From Piezodorus guildinii (Eukaryota; Arthropoda; Insecta; Hemiptera; Pentatomidae), in contig CM041298.1 in NCBI GenBank assembly GCA_023052935.1, forward strand, positions 54,939,813-55,003,812: a DNA stretch of 64,000 nucleotides, written 5' to 3'. A model generated the notes under the pieces. It ran no database searches, was not told where the DNA came from, and saw nothing but the letters and a program-made list of their open reading frames with translations. This document shows, piece after piece, positions 21,836 to 36,000 of this stretch. The translations under genes and the position numbers were made by a program. Positions within the stretch are counted from its first letter, which is position 1. The number at the start of each line of letters is the position of its first letter.

Positions 21836-22873
21836 ATATATATAAATTTTTAATTGTCATCAGAATTTCATAACATAAATACATTACAAGAAAATAAATA
21901 TTTTTTAGTCACTAATTAAATAATTTCAAAATAAGCATAGCAACCAAGATTAATGAAATAAAAGCGTAAGTAAAAAATAAAAAAAATAATCTTGTACACA
22001 TACGTACAATATTTACATAATTTCATCCTATCTGATATGCTCGAAAAAATACAACGTACTACAATTTTCAGTAAAATAATACAATGTAATATTTTTAAAT
22101 TTAGAAGCTTGGATATAATGAATAAATTCAATTTTTCCCGTTCATTATTGCAACATAAATACCAATATATTCAGTTAAGATAATCTTAAAATTTGGTAGA
22201 TCACAAGGGATTTTACATTTAAGAGATACTTAGGTTTCTTATGGGTTCTAAATATTTGAAACCCATATAAAATATTAAAAAGATTGGTTAATAACGGCTC
22301 AAATGAAACATTCAAAAACAGTTTATTTAGATATCAACAAGATTAGAGTTATTATTAGGAAATTTGTAAAAACAAAAGAACTTTACGAATAAAATTATTG
22401 ATAATAATAACTAAACTATTCTTGATAAATCTCATTATCAGTATAGAAACTGTCATTTATTTTTCCCACTGAAATTTGATAGTATTCTTATCTCTAATAA
22501 AAATTACTAAATTCGCCACCTGCAATCGAGTAAACTTGAAAACAATGATTTTTATCACAAGATATAAAAATATTTTCTGAACAATTTTAGATAACTTATC
22601 ATTTTTTTCTTTGAAGTACTGGTATGGTTGTCATTAATAAAGTAGCAACATAAAAATTAAAAAACTTTCTACCATAAAAAAATAATAATTTCTAAAAAAG
22701 CCTTCCATCCAAGGAGAAGAAAGGACAAAAACCAAAAATATTTTCTGCACATCCGGTCCTTTCTCTTTTCTTTGAGTCTTTAATAATAACACGCTTTGAA
22801 AATATAATTTAGCTATGACTCCTAAGAACATTATTTATTTATTGTATCAATAATAATTTATAAAAAATAGTAA

Positions 22874-22932
<59 letters not shown>

Positions 22933-25350
22933 ATAAAAAAGTGAACGGAAAGTGTGTAGGCGTGACACAGTTTATAGGAATATCTCCACACAGACATTCG
23001 AAGCAAAAGATCGAAATACGACTTTCACCTTGACTTTTTCCAAAAACGCTTTTACATCTCTATCCATTCATATTTTCATTAAGAAAGATATCATTAAATA
23101 ATTTTATTAAGTTTTGTGAGCTTTTTTAAAAAATTAAATAATAATTGAAACTCCAAAGCCAAAATATCAGCGTTTTTCAGTGTTTTTTTATTATTTTAAA
23201 TAAAAAATAATAATAATATAAATTAAAATATTTATATAAATTTATAAAGTTAAACTTGAAAGGAATCGTTTAATAAACTCAATATGAGCTAGGGCAGGGT
23301 ACCTGAACCTTTATCTTGACAGAAGATTAACATGGAAACTCGGGTTACTTCAATATTTACACGACAAACGCTACCGAATCATAGCCGAAGGAACAGTAAT
23401 ATTTAACTGTTATTTTACATACATATATAACAATATAACAAATATTGGAAACATCAGATTAATTGTTCTGACAAATACAGTTATAGGTAAGCCTCAACAT
23501 CAGGTTAATCTGCATGGAACTAAATACATTAAAATCTCATAACTACCTTAATTCCTTTACTACATTAAGTTTTATTTATTATTTTTAATAATGAACCTAA
23601 TCGAACAAAAAAAAAAAAAAAAAAAAATGACGATGATCTTAACACCTCGACGTTCATATCAGCCGATTAGTTTCGAATTGCCGATTAAACAATGTTTTAA
23701 CTCAATATCTCAGTGATATAGAAAAAAAAATAATGTTTTTGAACTAGGACATCTAAATTGGTTAAAAAAAAAATCCCTACGAAACGGGATAAAAAATAAG
23801 CATTTATAGCTTATTGAACTTAGCAGCAGACTGGCTATCGCAATTTATATTTTCCTTGAATATAAAGTAACAGTGTAGCTGCTTCGTCTTGCTTAAGCTC
23901 TTTCAATAATTGATTTCTATAAATATAAGTTAATTGCCTACACAGCAATATAAATTGTTATACCTTAATATAATTATTCCTAAATAATAAACCATTGTGT
24001 CATTACACAATTTGCAGCGTTTTTAAAAACGATAATTTAATCAAAAGATAATTGATCAAACTAAGAGAAAAAAAATTATTTTTATGAAAGATTCCATTGT
24101 CAGAAAGATAATTTTAAACGAAAACGTTAATTGAATAACTAAACGTACAATTAACGAACAATGTTCAGTATAATCACAAAAAAAAAGTTGAGAGCAACGC
24201 AAAATTACAAAATCATGCCGGAAAATAGTTACAGTAGTGGAAGAAATTGATATATACAATTTTTAGCCAAAACAATGATGCCCATTTGGATATCAATGTT
24301 AGGCTATAGGACCAAACAAGGACAAAATTGTATAACACTCAAAGATAATACAATGCAACTATTAGTATCAACCAGTTTTTTTTTTGTTAATATAATTTCT
24401 AAAATTGTTCTAAAAAAATATTTCGAAGAATAGGGAATAAAAAAAATCATATTTGCGAAATTACTTTGTTAATATGAATTGATTGTATAATAATAAGTTT
24501 TAGTTTTTTTCCTTCATACATCGCTTCTTGTAAAGCTCTCTAAAACGTTCAAGTTCAATTGGTTAGGCAAATATAAAGTATAACCTTTGAAAAATTCGAA
24601 GGACACAACGAAATAATTTTGTGTACTAAGTGGAGGGAAAAAAATAATGTGTTGGGACTAAGTACTGACCACATAACAAAGGATATCCAACCATGGCCAA
24701 ATGGTCCTCCTCTTCCAAGTGGACGGATCAAAACGCCAACTGCACTAAATTAACAGATTGGACCGACTGTCGAATCACAAAGGCAGTGAACAAATTGTCA
24801 CAATAAATAAATCTGTATCCGCTTCCTGCCCGAGGAGTCTCGTCGTGAAAATGTAGCCATAGTTAATCTAGTACCACAAGTCCTCGACACGCAGAACTTA
24901 AAATTGTGAAGGTTAGAAATAGCTACAAATTAATAATTAATTACTAGGTATGATAGAAATGGTAGAGCATAATTTAAAAAAAATAAAATATAAATCTTAA
25001 AGAAACCGTTACACAATTACAAAAGAAATAATAGATGATTGGGCACAGGAAGTAGTATTTTTTTTTTATTATACTATTTGCAAATAAAAAAGACGTAATT
25101 ATAAACATAATTTCACCCTTTTTTAAAAAATATTTATCATGAAATTATAAAATAAAATTATTTGAATTCTAACAGAAATAATTAGGGAAGAGAAGAGGTA
25201 ACAAAAAAGAAAACGTATTTTATAAATAACAGCGATCGATGGTGATTCCATTTAGTCATCCAGGTCTCAAACCTCTATCGACCAGATAATAATATATTCA
25301 AATAGGAGTTCGTACGACTTTTGATGACTTTAAACACTTTTGATGATACG

Positions 25351-25431
<81 letters not shown>

Positions 25432-25637
25432 GCACATTTCTTACACAAATAAAAAAAAAAATTCAACTTCGACACTCAATTCGTAGGCGATATAGAAGTG
25501 CGCCAAAACCGGCTAAATTCGCAATAGTTGTCTTAATTTTAACAGAAAAGTACTCCCATTTCTATATTCTATATTTTCACAAGGCACCAACCAAGCATAC
25601 TTAATTGTAGGTAGTTTGAGGGTAGACGAAGAATATA

Positions 25638-25668
<31 letters not shown>

Positions 25669-26964
25669 ATTTCTTTTTTATATATATAGGAATATAATCG
25701 ATGCCTCAAAAAATATATATAAACCAGGTTTGAGTGAATTTGAACATATGAAAATTCACTCACACTCCTGTCGAATGATCTTTCATAAGGATTTAAGTCA
25801 ATAATTGTTTGAGAAATTTCTAAAAAAAAAAATAACTAGAAACTACCTATCGTAATAATAACATACTATTGCAATAATTATAATTTAAGGGAGTTTAGCA
25901 ATAATCCGTATCAAGTGATTTCGGCCTGCCAACTAGGTGGGCATCGAAATCCTACAGGACAGTTTCGTTTTAATTTTAAAGATATGGGTATTTAGACCAC
26001 GGAAGCCGATTGACGTAATCCTTTACAACAGGAAACTAATTTAATAAAAAAAAAAATCCTGCTGGCCGGTTTGAAAAATACGTGAACGAAAAAGAGTGAA
26101 ACGCATGTCATTAAACCAAACTAAAGAACACTGTTAATTTATTCCTGTCAAATCTCATTCAAATACATATTTCTAAAAATTTTAAATTTGAATAGCTCTT
26201 CATTAAAAAAAATTGAATTAAAATATTTTATTAATATTTAAGGTAAAGTAAAAATGAAGGATGTAATACGAACGATTGAGGAATAAAACAAAATGCCGAA
26301 TAAATTATTGTAAGCCTAATTTCTTTCAAATGTGTTGTGATGTTCATAAATTTCAATTTTATCGGTATTTTTGCGAATACGTATGTAGTAAATTTTGAGT
26401 ACGAGTACGAGTCTGTAACAAGTATATATTATATAAATATTGTAGTTTTTTTTTTTTTTAACTTCGAATAATTAAATAAAATAATTTCACACCGGTCTTA
26501 AGTATAAAAATAATTGCTGAGAACAAATTAGATAAAAAATCTAAAAATCACTGTTATATATGTATAATCCTGCCCGGAGCATCACAACTCATTTCATTCA
26601 CTAATTTAATAATTCCTGAGATCATGGCTCGAGTACTATACAAATTGAATAAAAATAGATTATAGATAATAGATAATTACGACCCGAGATGGTACTGTTA
26701 TGAATGGAGGCAAGATGAATCGTTGGGTGCCGACCTCGAATAGGCGCGAAGGACGTAGAGGTTGGACCACTTCAACTTTCCCTACCGCCTCCTGCCTACA
26801 TAACTAGTTTACACATCTACACATCTCCCTCTCGGCCAACTGTCTTAGCGGATAATAATCGATACATTGAGCTCCTCATATATTTAGAAAGTAATACGGA
26901 TCGATACTAATATCTTGCATTGGAAGGTTTGGTCAAAGTTGAGAAAGAAAATTGAAGAACTAAG

Positions 26965-27014
<50 letters not shown>

Positions 27015-30000
27015 CATACATATACATATACTTTTTTTTTTTAATAATCACAATAATGTTAGTTTCAGTTGTTAATAAAGCTTAAAATAAATAAACTAGA
27101 ATGGTAGTTAATTTTTATTATAACTGTAATCTGTTTGAGTGAATACATTTATTTGTAGGTTATTTTTAAATAAAAAGACGATCCATTTTACACTCAACAA
27201 TCCTTTTATTTCTTTTTTTTTCTCTTCTACGTTTCGGCCTTCGCCATTTTCAAGGATCCTTTAATCAATCCTATATATTGCATCAGTAGATAATAACAAG
27301 CTGACAAGGCTCGTTTCAGCCTAAAATATATATTTTTTATAATGTGACAATATATATTTTTATATATGCAATATACAAGACTGATTAAAGAATCCTTGAA
27401 AATGGCAACGGCCGAAACGAAGGAGAGAAAAAAAAGATATAAAAGGATTGTTGAATGCAAAATAGATCGTCTTTTTATTTAAAAAAAACATTAAAATACA
27501 ATGGTAGTATTAAATCAACATTAGAAAAAAAAATAAATAAGTAACCTTCCTTGAAGAAATAAATGGAAACATATTATATAACAGAACTAACCAATAACGA
27601 ATTATCAGTACGATATTTATGATTTGTGGGTACAATTATTTTAATTACTTTGTGATACACTAATATGAAAAAAATCATAAAATTAGCGGATACATAATCA
27701 TCCTAATTCAATGCATGGTTGTTGATTAAAAAATGCGTCTTAATAATATTTACGATTTGTTTATATTACATCTCACTTAATCAGTAATAAAACATTCCTT
27801 GATATTAATTGCTTATAATCACAATGGTCGACAAATAAAATGCTTATAAAAGACATAAAAAGGAAGATTTGTAGGGTTTTTTAAATATTCTCCCACAAAT
27901 CAGTCATAAATCTATTTCAAGTTAAAACAAATTAGATAATAGTAATAAAAACAATAAATAACAGAATTAGCAGGAGCTGAGATTATAAAATCGTCAGCGT
28001 AGAGAAATAATTTTGTTTAACCCCATGATAACAGACGAAGATAATTCGGTATATTTCCGTGTGTCAAGATTTTTTATCTTTATCTCTCACTATTTGATAA
28101 TAATAATCCTTTGAAGGTCAAAATACGAAACTTTATTGATTTTTTATCATAAATACAAACAGTTTGTTATATATATATCTCTGTTACTGAAAAGTCGACT
28201 TCCTTCTGTGCCAGATAAATTTATTGGTATTATTAGTCATTATATTCGAACCAGTAATAGATAAATAAACACTGATTTATTGCATATAATACTATCTTTA
28301 TTAAGGAAAAACACAGGAGCATTCAGCTAGTAAGCACGGCATATTGCAGTCAGAAGCATTACGTAAATGTGCGATCTCTCCAAAAAAAAAAATATATATT
28401 CTTAAGCACTAAGAATTAGATATGGAGACGTATCATCTTAGGTTTTGACAGTTAATAAGAAAAAAAACAAATATAAACACAGGGTTCCAACATTTCCAGA
28501 ATATTTCTGAAGTTCGGGCGCCAACAAATTTGAATTGACCCAATACATAAGTGGAGGATACATTTGAAAATCAAATATAAAATTGCAACTTACATTGATT
28601 GTATCTGAGGTTAAAAGAAACGAGTGTACAACTCACAAACTTATATATGCCGGTATTTAAGCATTCTTCGAAAGAATGGTATCTTAAAATTTATAATCGA
28701 CATAAAAATGGTTATGAACGATGATATGTACTCTCAATAACAATAATAGTACTAGCACTTACAGGCAATGCATGGACTTTGCAATTTCATTTCTTTTTAA
28801 ACATAAATGTCAATTTGGTTTCTGTAGATTTCGATCTCGACATTCATGAGTGAACAAATGAAGCATTAAAAAAAAAAAAAAAAAAAAAGAAGAAGAAAAT
28901 TAAAACATTTTTGAAATTCAAATACTTCTCAACCTTGGCCTTATTATGCATTATTCCGAAAGGTAGTCAAATAAGCGATTGGCCATGATACAAATGGAGA
29001 CGTGGGATGTGTAGGTAGCAACATAGCAATCTGCGCTAAACTATGTTGCCACACCTGATTTTTTTTGCCTTATTCATTTTTTATTTTGATCTAAAATTAG
29101 ACATTGGAATGCTAAAATCAATCAAGGAAATAATTTCAGTAGAACAACCTTGTAAGGAATATCTATGAAGTTAAAACTGACACATGATATGAAATTCTTA
29201 CAATAGAATGAAACCGTAAACTTGCCTTCAAAATAAATCAACAAATCAAGAAGCAGCTCGCAGTCATAGTAATATCATTAATTTATTCCAACGCAAGTTA
29301 GTGACAGTACGTTTTAAAATTATAAAAATTTCGTGTAGTAAAATAATTTCGTCGTTTTACTTCAGATTTGTTTCGTAGAGTAAGGGTTGTCAGTGAACAG
29401 TACTTGAATTCGGTCATCATCACCAAAAATTGAACCCGAGCACCTTGCGTCTTCCTAGTAAAAATTTCCGTTTCTGAACAAAGCAAACCACTTACAGATG
29501 CTGCTTACTCCTAAGGCATCATCGCTATAAAAACTGAAAATTTCGTTAACCGTCTGTGCAGGGAATTTCCCTTTTCGGAAATAAAAAATCATTAAATGAC
29601 GAAAATGAATTTTTACTCTTCCATTATGAGCAAGCAAAATACCACATTGAGATAAAGAATATTGGTTGAAACTAATGCATAAAAACACCTTAAATAATCC
29701 TTTCTTAGAATATGTAAACATTATTGACCAAGTAAACATGATTTTATAAACACAGATAGGATTATATTGAAAAACGCTATGAATTTATTTTACAAACCAA
29801 TATTTTCATTTCAAACAGGAAAGTCCATATGTTCAGTACAGGATTAACATAATGTTATTTAGTACCTGATACGTATAGGATTAAAAATACATAAATATCC
29901 AGCGAAAATAAGAAGTGATATTAATCTTAAATGTGGCAATGCTTCTACTAACTAAAAGGACATTTTAAAAGTTACAGAATGACTGATTGTTAGGTTTATA

Positions 30001-33000
30001 ACGACCAAGACTTATAGGTATCCAAATAAATTGATACAACCGAAAATAATAACAATGAAATGCCATGTCATTTCAATAGCTTAGTATTTTTGTTTACTGT
30101 TATTTCGAGAAGAGCTCTCTTTAGCTTGCATTTATGTTATCTTTTTTCTGTCCTACTTCCAACAGTATCTTCATATCGTTAAACTTTTCTACATGCATTT
30201 TATAATTATAAGGTTTCTTGAGGCTCCTTCGCCTGCTGCGAAGATCCAGGGCCTGCACACCTCCCCAAGAACTTAGAAGTTATGACAGCTAACAGTACAA
30301 GAGGCATTAAGGTTGACGCAGGATCGTTAGCGAACTCATTTCCTTCTGGTAATTGCCTGGGGAGAGGAGGCAGGGGTATTACACAGCGTCCAGGATGGTG
30401 TCTTTCTCCTGGAGAAGATTAGTTACGGTTCGCCTTCTTCCAGCATTTTATAAACATGTCATTCGATTCTTGAACCATCATCAAGTTAGAAAAGCGCAGT
30501 AAAAAAAGAATCAGAATTGATCAAAACTATAAATAAATAAAAGCTCAAAATCACCAAATCTGGAAAACGTTGACTAGTTAAATATTTAATGGCATTTAAC
30601 AAACATAAGGCTTTGTTTTGGAATAAACTTGTACGATCCAAACAACCGTTTATATTTCCAAGTAATTCTATATCTGTCACATTGTTTACTTCCAAACTAG
30701 AGGATCCAACTGACAAAAACTCCTGTGGGCCTGACCGCACTGGACCTATATACAAGATAAATTGGAAACGAAAGAAGTTCAGTGGCTTGTGGTTTTAAGG
30801 AGAATCGAGGCACGGGATACAGTTTAGGGATCTCACATTATAATCTATTTGGATTTTTTACTCCTTCCTTTTGTGGTCTAGAATTACAGTAGCTGGTCAC
30901 CAAAATTTATATACGCAGTAACTGGAAGACAATGTTGAGAAAGAACTTGCTGAAAAATATTCACACGCAAACTACTTGAGAAAATCGTAATAAGTATAAT
31001 CTTCAAGAATATGCGTAAAATATACTAAGAATGAAAATACAAATACATATAACTACAACACTCAATGTAATACGTCACATAATATAGGTTACTTCTATAT
31101 CTCCATACAACTTCGGTACAAAAGAAAAGGATGTGGATTTTACAATACGACCGCACAGATCATATAAGGAATGAATCATGCCAGTAACCAAAAAAAAAAA
31201 AAAAAATTGTAGACAGGTGGTAAAAAATATACCTAGAAATATATCAACTTCTAAAAAGAATTCTGTGAAAAATGTGGTGAGAGGAAATATACCGCACGTG
31301 GTCTGCGGTTTTGGCTGAAGTAGTTTTTGAGAGGATGTCGTAGGAATGGGCAATTGTCTATAGTCAAAGTTCTTTTTTCAATATTTGGTCAAAACAAATT
31401 TAAAAAATAAAATTTCTAATAATCACCAATCAGTCTCTATTATTTACCTTTATTTAGTTTATTAATAATATTATGAATTAAAAGTACTAATTGATTAGAA
31501 CTAGAAGATAAATGGATCATATATATGGGTCACTCTAATGTGACCTGACATTTAGGCTTGTTTTATTTATTTAACATTACTTTATACTACTGTTGCTAAT
31601 CGGACGATGTTTGCAGTGGGAGTTCCAAATTTTGCCTATCCAGGTTAGTTAAGATAAGAATCAGTAGTATCTTACACCGCACAGGCTCGGGACCACCATT
31701 TAACGTTCCCTTCGAAGGACGGCGTAACCAAGGATTTATTACTCCCAATAAAAAATTCTAGGGCCACCTGCCGGGTTTGAACCCAAGGAATTTGGGCACA
31801 GAAGGCCGTTATGAAAGACAACACCGCAGGTGACATTTTAGGCTTTGTCTAAAAATAAAAAAAAATAAAAAGGATAAACAATTGAATAATATAACCAATA
31901 AATTTATTGTTCTATCCTATAGTATTTGTTTTGCTTAACCCTGATGATGGCTTACAAGTTAGCCCTAATCGTTAGCATAAATAAATATGGCGTTTTTCTT
32001 ATATTTTATTTTATCTAACACTAACTTTGCATCCATATAAAAAAATAAATAAATAAATAAATAAAAATAAAAATAAATCCGTTAAACAATTAAAATTCTA
32101 TATGGAGTTCTGACTGGTAGGTAAATGCATATTTTTGTCATTACAATTTGGAATTTTTTGAATGTTCACGTATTTATAGTTATACTTCAACATTTTTTTG
32201 ATTTTCCTACAATCTGGTATTACTCATTATCCTACTTTTGATAACACATTGTGTCCGAACCAAAGTCCTAACAATGGAAAGACGTCTGGTTTGAAGAAGT
32301 ATATAAACTTTTTTTTTCTACCCAAATCAAAACAAAGAACTTTCACCTCAGGGTCATCCAAAGATGATGACCAGCGTAATCAAAAACCCATAAAACGGCC
32401 CAAACAACTCGTACCAATTGATGGTTGATGGCTGACCACTATGAAGTGTTGATTATAACTGAAGTAGAACGAGAGGCAATTATGCCGAGGGATGAGGCCG
32501 TGTCAAGGGTAAGGAGACTTTTTGATCCCGAGTGAGTCATCAAATGGTGCAGTCGAAGGTAAACAAAGGAACACGTCGGCCAGAGTTACCACAGGTGCGG
32601 GGGGAGGAGGGAGGTTAGTTTTTACCCAACACACGGGAAGGGTATGAGGAGCCACGCTCCGCTGGCCACCATCACAAAGAGGTCTCGGCGAAAACCCCTC
32701 CGGATTGAAGAGGAGAGGATTCTGTCCAAGGAGTAAAAGTAGGACGGGATCACAGGGTTTAGAACTCATGCCGATCATAACCTGACCTACACACGTCGGA
32801 TGTACTTGAAGTAATAATTGAGATATAAACTTGAGATAGAATTGGTTTAGACTGATTCAGTCACAGATGCTAGGTAAATTCATCTTAAAACTTATTGGAT
32901 CTTATCTTCACTATACACCGCGATTCTTGGTTTCCGCGAAGACTTCAAAACCACGTTGCACTTTATACGGTATCTCAACCATTTGCGACAGTCTTTTCGG

Positions 33001-36000
33001 AAGGTTTCTGAAGAATCAGCAACCGAGGTTCCTCGTTCCAGTTAGATGAAATATCCATGTGATCCTATAAATAAGAACAATATTTTATTTATTTATTTGT
33101 TTTTTTATAATCTCTAGAGAAAACTTCGTTTGTTGAAATGTGAATATACAATACATACAATATAATATATAGTAAAGACTAAGCGAACAGCACATACTTT
33201 CTTCTGTTCACTGGGTAGTACTTATTTTTTGAAAACCTTAAAACGGCTTTTATTATTTCGATTTGATTGTTTTACCCAATATCTAAACTTCAGTAGTGGC
33301 TAGCATAACAATATTCCATGTCCAAGGTTCTAACCCGGTACATGGATTTTTAATGGGAGTAAAAAATTCTTGGTTAAACGGTCCAGAGCCTGCGTGATGT
33401 CAGTCATAAAGATCCATATCCTAATTAAAGCTGGATCGGAAAAAATTGAAAAAGTGACGTTAGCTGAATAAACAAACACACTTTCCTCAAGTTACATAAA
33501 TTACTGAACCTATTTCAATGAATTAAATATCTCATTTTTGACTTATTTATAATCATCCGGTTCCTGCTAAACGGAAATATGTTTGAAGTATTATAAAAAT
33601 AATTTGTCATGGTCACATTGAAGACACACAAGAGGGTAGATAGAAGCAGACCGTGCGTTCCCTACGGTCCAAGTGACAGCTTCATATACCTTTTGAAACG
33701 GTGTTGTTTGGTGGCGGTTCCGCTCCTTGAGAAGGGCGAAGGCTTTAACAGTTTCCGAAAACAGGTAATGGATCCTTCGAATGGCTTTGAGGAGTGTCCT
33801 GAACCAGGGGATTACTTTCAGACACCCTCGAGTGGGTAATCCTCCGCCTATTGTGTGACCTCCGGTGTTCAGTACCCTCTTCACATCTCAACAGGCCACT
33901 CAGGAGTCTTGTTGTGTTCCTTAGCCGAGGATTTCCGATCCTTTACCCTCTCTCTTTATGTTTCTTTTCACTAAAGATCCTTTTTTTTCTTCTGTTATAA
34001 GTCACTTCAAGATACGATGCACTTTAACATAGGATTCGTCCAGGAGATAAGGGGTACTCATAATTTTTTTATATAAAATTATTTATGTTATTCGTCTACT
34101 TTACATGATAACACGCTTCGTAAAATCACTCCGAACAACAAACATGATCTACGTTATTTACAGTAAGACACTCCAATGGTGCGTACATGCCTTGCCAATC
34201 TCAATGGAAAACGTTTTTATAAATGTTATACGGTTCTATAACTAAATTGTTTATTTAAAAAAAAAAATACTATGGCTTAAAAAAAAAAAAAAAAATATAT
34301 ATATAAAATAAATTTAAAACATGTTTAATCGTGAAAGAATAGTTGACAGTAGATGGAATATAAGAAGTTAGTTTGGGTACACTTCAAATAATGAATTTAT
34401 TTTTTCTTGACTAACTTTTAGACCATCTTCTGAATCAGACATTGTTGTGAGCTCGCGTTAAAATATAGAACGAAACATAGACATAATGAAGTTCAGTTAA
34501 TGGAAGTATTTCTATGACTTCACTCTCAACCAACTTCTTTTAAAAATATATTAATACATGCATGAGTATATAGCAACTAGCGTTCATAGCCCTTATACGC
34601 ATTTGAGGTTTCCGATTGCTTATGTTTATCAAACATTATTCGAGAATTTAATCAAGTTCAATGGATTTGTAAAAGATAACTTTTATTTTTGGATAAATCA
34701 AATAGCACCAAATGTGGTTAAAATAGACAGAAAATAGTTATATATCCATAAACTGAAATTGTTATTAATAGTTTCTGATTTTAGATTATTTTATACATAC
34801 AGATTTTTCTTTGTAAACTAAATAGGATTTCTCTAATTTTCATCTATGCTTAACTTTAAAATAACAAACAAATAAACTGAACCAATTATGTCATTATTGA
34901 CCTATTTCTGTTTCTCATTTATGCCGATGAAACATAATAATGAATAGACGTTATAAAATAATATTTCCACGCTAAGTGAACTTTTTGTTACGATGAACTT
35001 CTAACCCAAAGCGATCAACTCGAAATTTGTCAAAGAGTACTTCTTTCAAACATTCAAATTGCACTCGTGAGAAGTAGGGGTGGGTCAATAGTAATTTTAA
35101 TGAATATCCAAGATTTTCTTTTTTTACTGGTCATACCATCTCATTCCCCGGAACAAGAATGGTTCCATCAAACTATTTTTTTGCCTTTTCAAATTGAATT
35201 AATTCAGAAGTCCAGGAAACAAAGGCCATAAATCGGAATCCGTTAAGAGGGTCCACTAATCCAGAAGTTAATATGTTCCAAGAAGAGTTCCCTAAGAAAG
35301 AAATAGAAGGCCGTGGATAGTTGAGGAAGAGGAGGCCAAGGGAGAGGAAGAGCGGTGAGTATAATGCGAAGATAGCTCGGCTCCACCGGGCAGTTATGCC
35401 AGGAATGAGAAGGATCAGAAGCAAGCGGAGGAATAAAATGGGGTAATGATACTCGGTCCTTGGGAGTTTAATAAGCCGTCCAGTCTCCCTAGTTTATGCT
35501 TCCACGAAGGGGCTATCAGATGGAACAAGTTCCTAGAAGGAGCATCCTCGCAGGGGAGGGGGCCTTGTGTTTCGGTCGTCTTCTTTGGGTTCACGTGTTC
35601 CTTTGAAGGCTCGCACTTCTCGACAGCTCATTCATTAGCCCCTATAGCGGTCACCTCTCCAAACCTCCTCCCCCTCGACAAAAAAATTCTGCCCCTCACC
35701 ATTCTACAAAAGCATCACGATCAATCTTATCCTAAGATCATCCCTGTCAACCCAATGTCCCAACAAACGCCTCGATCCCAGTGAATTCCGGCAAGAAGAA
35801 ATATGTTCAACTGCCTCCGACAGGACCTTTGTATTCATTAACTATTGACTGGAAGGTGAACGATACTTCAATCTGTCATGATAAAGGTTCTAGTTCCACG
35901 AATATTTTTCTCTTCGGAATTCTTAAAACTTTACAGCAAATCACTGTTGACTGCTAGGGCAGGAATGTAAGTGGGTATTCATAAAATGTAGCTCGAGAGC

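Noticed and set aside
33591..33884. Gypsy-type retroelement polyprotein on the - strand
   Set aside because: The translation gave only a vague impression; none of the diagnostic RT, RNase H or integrase motifs could be placed.
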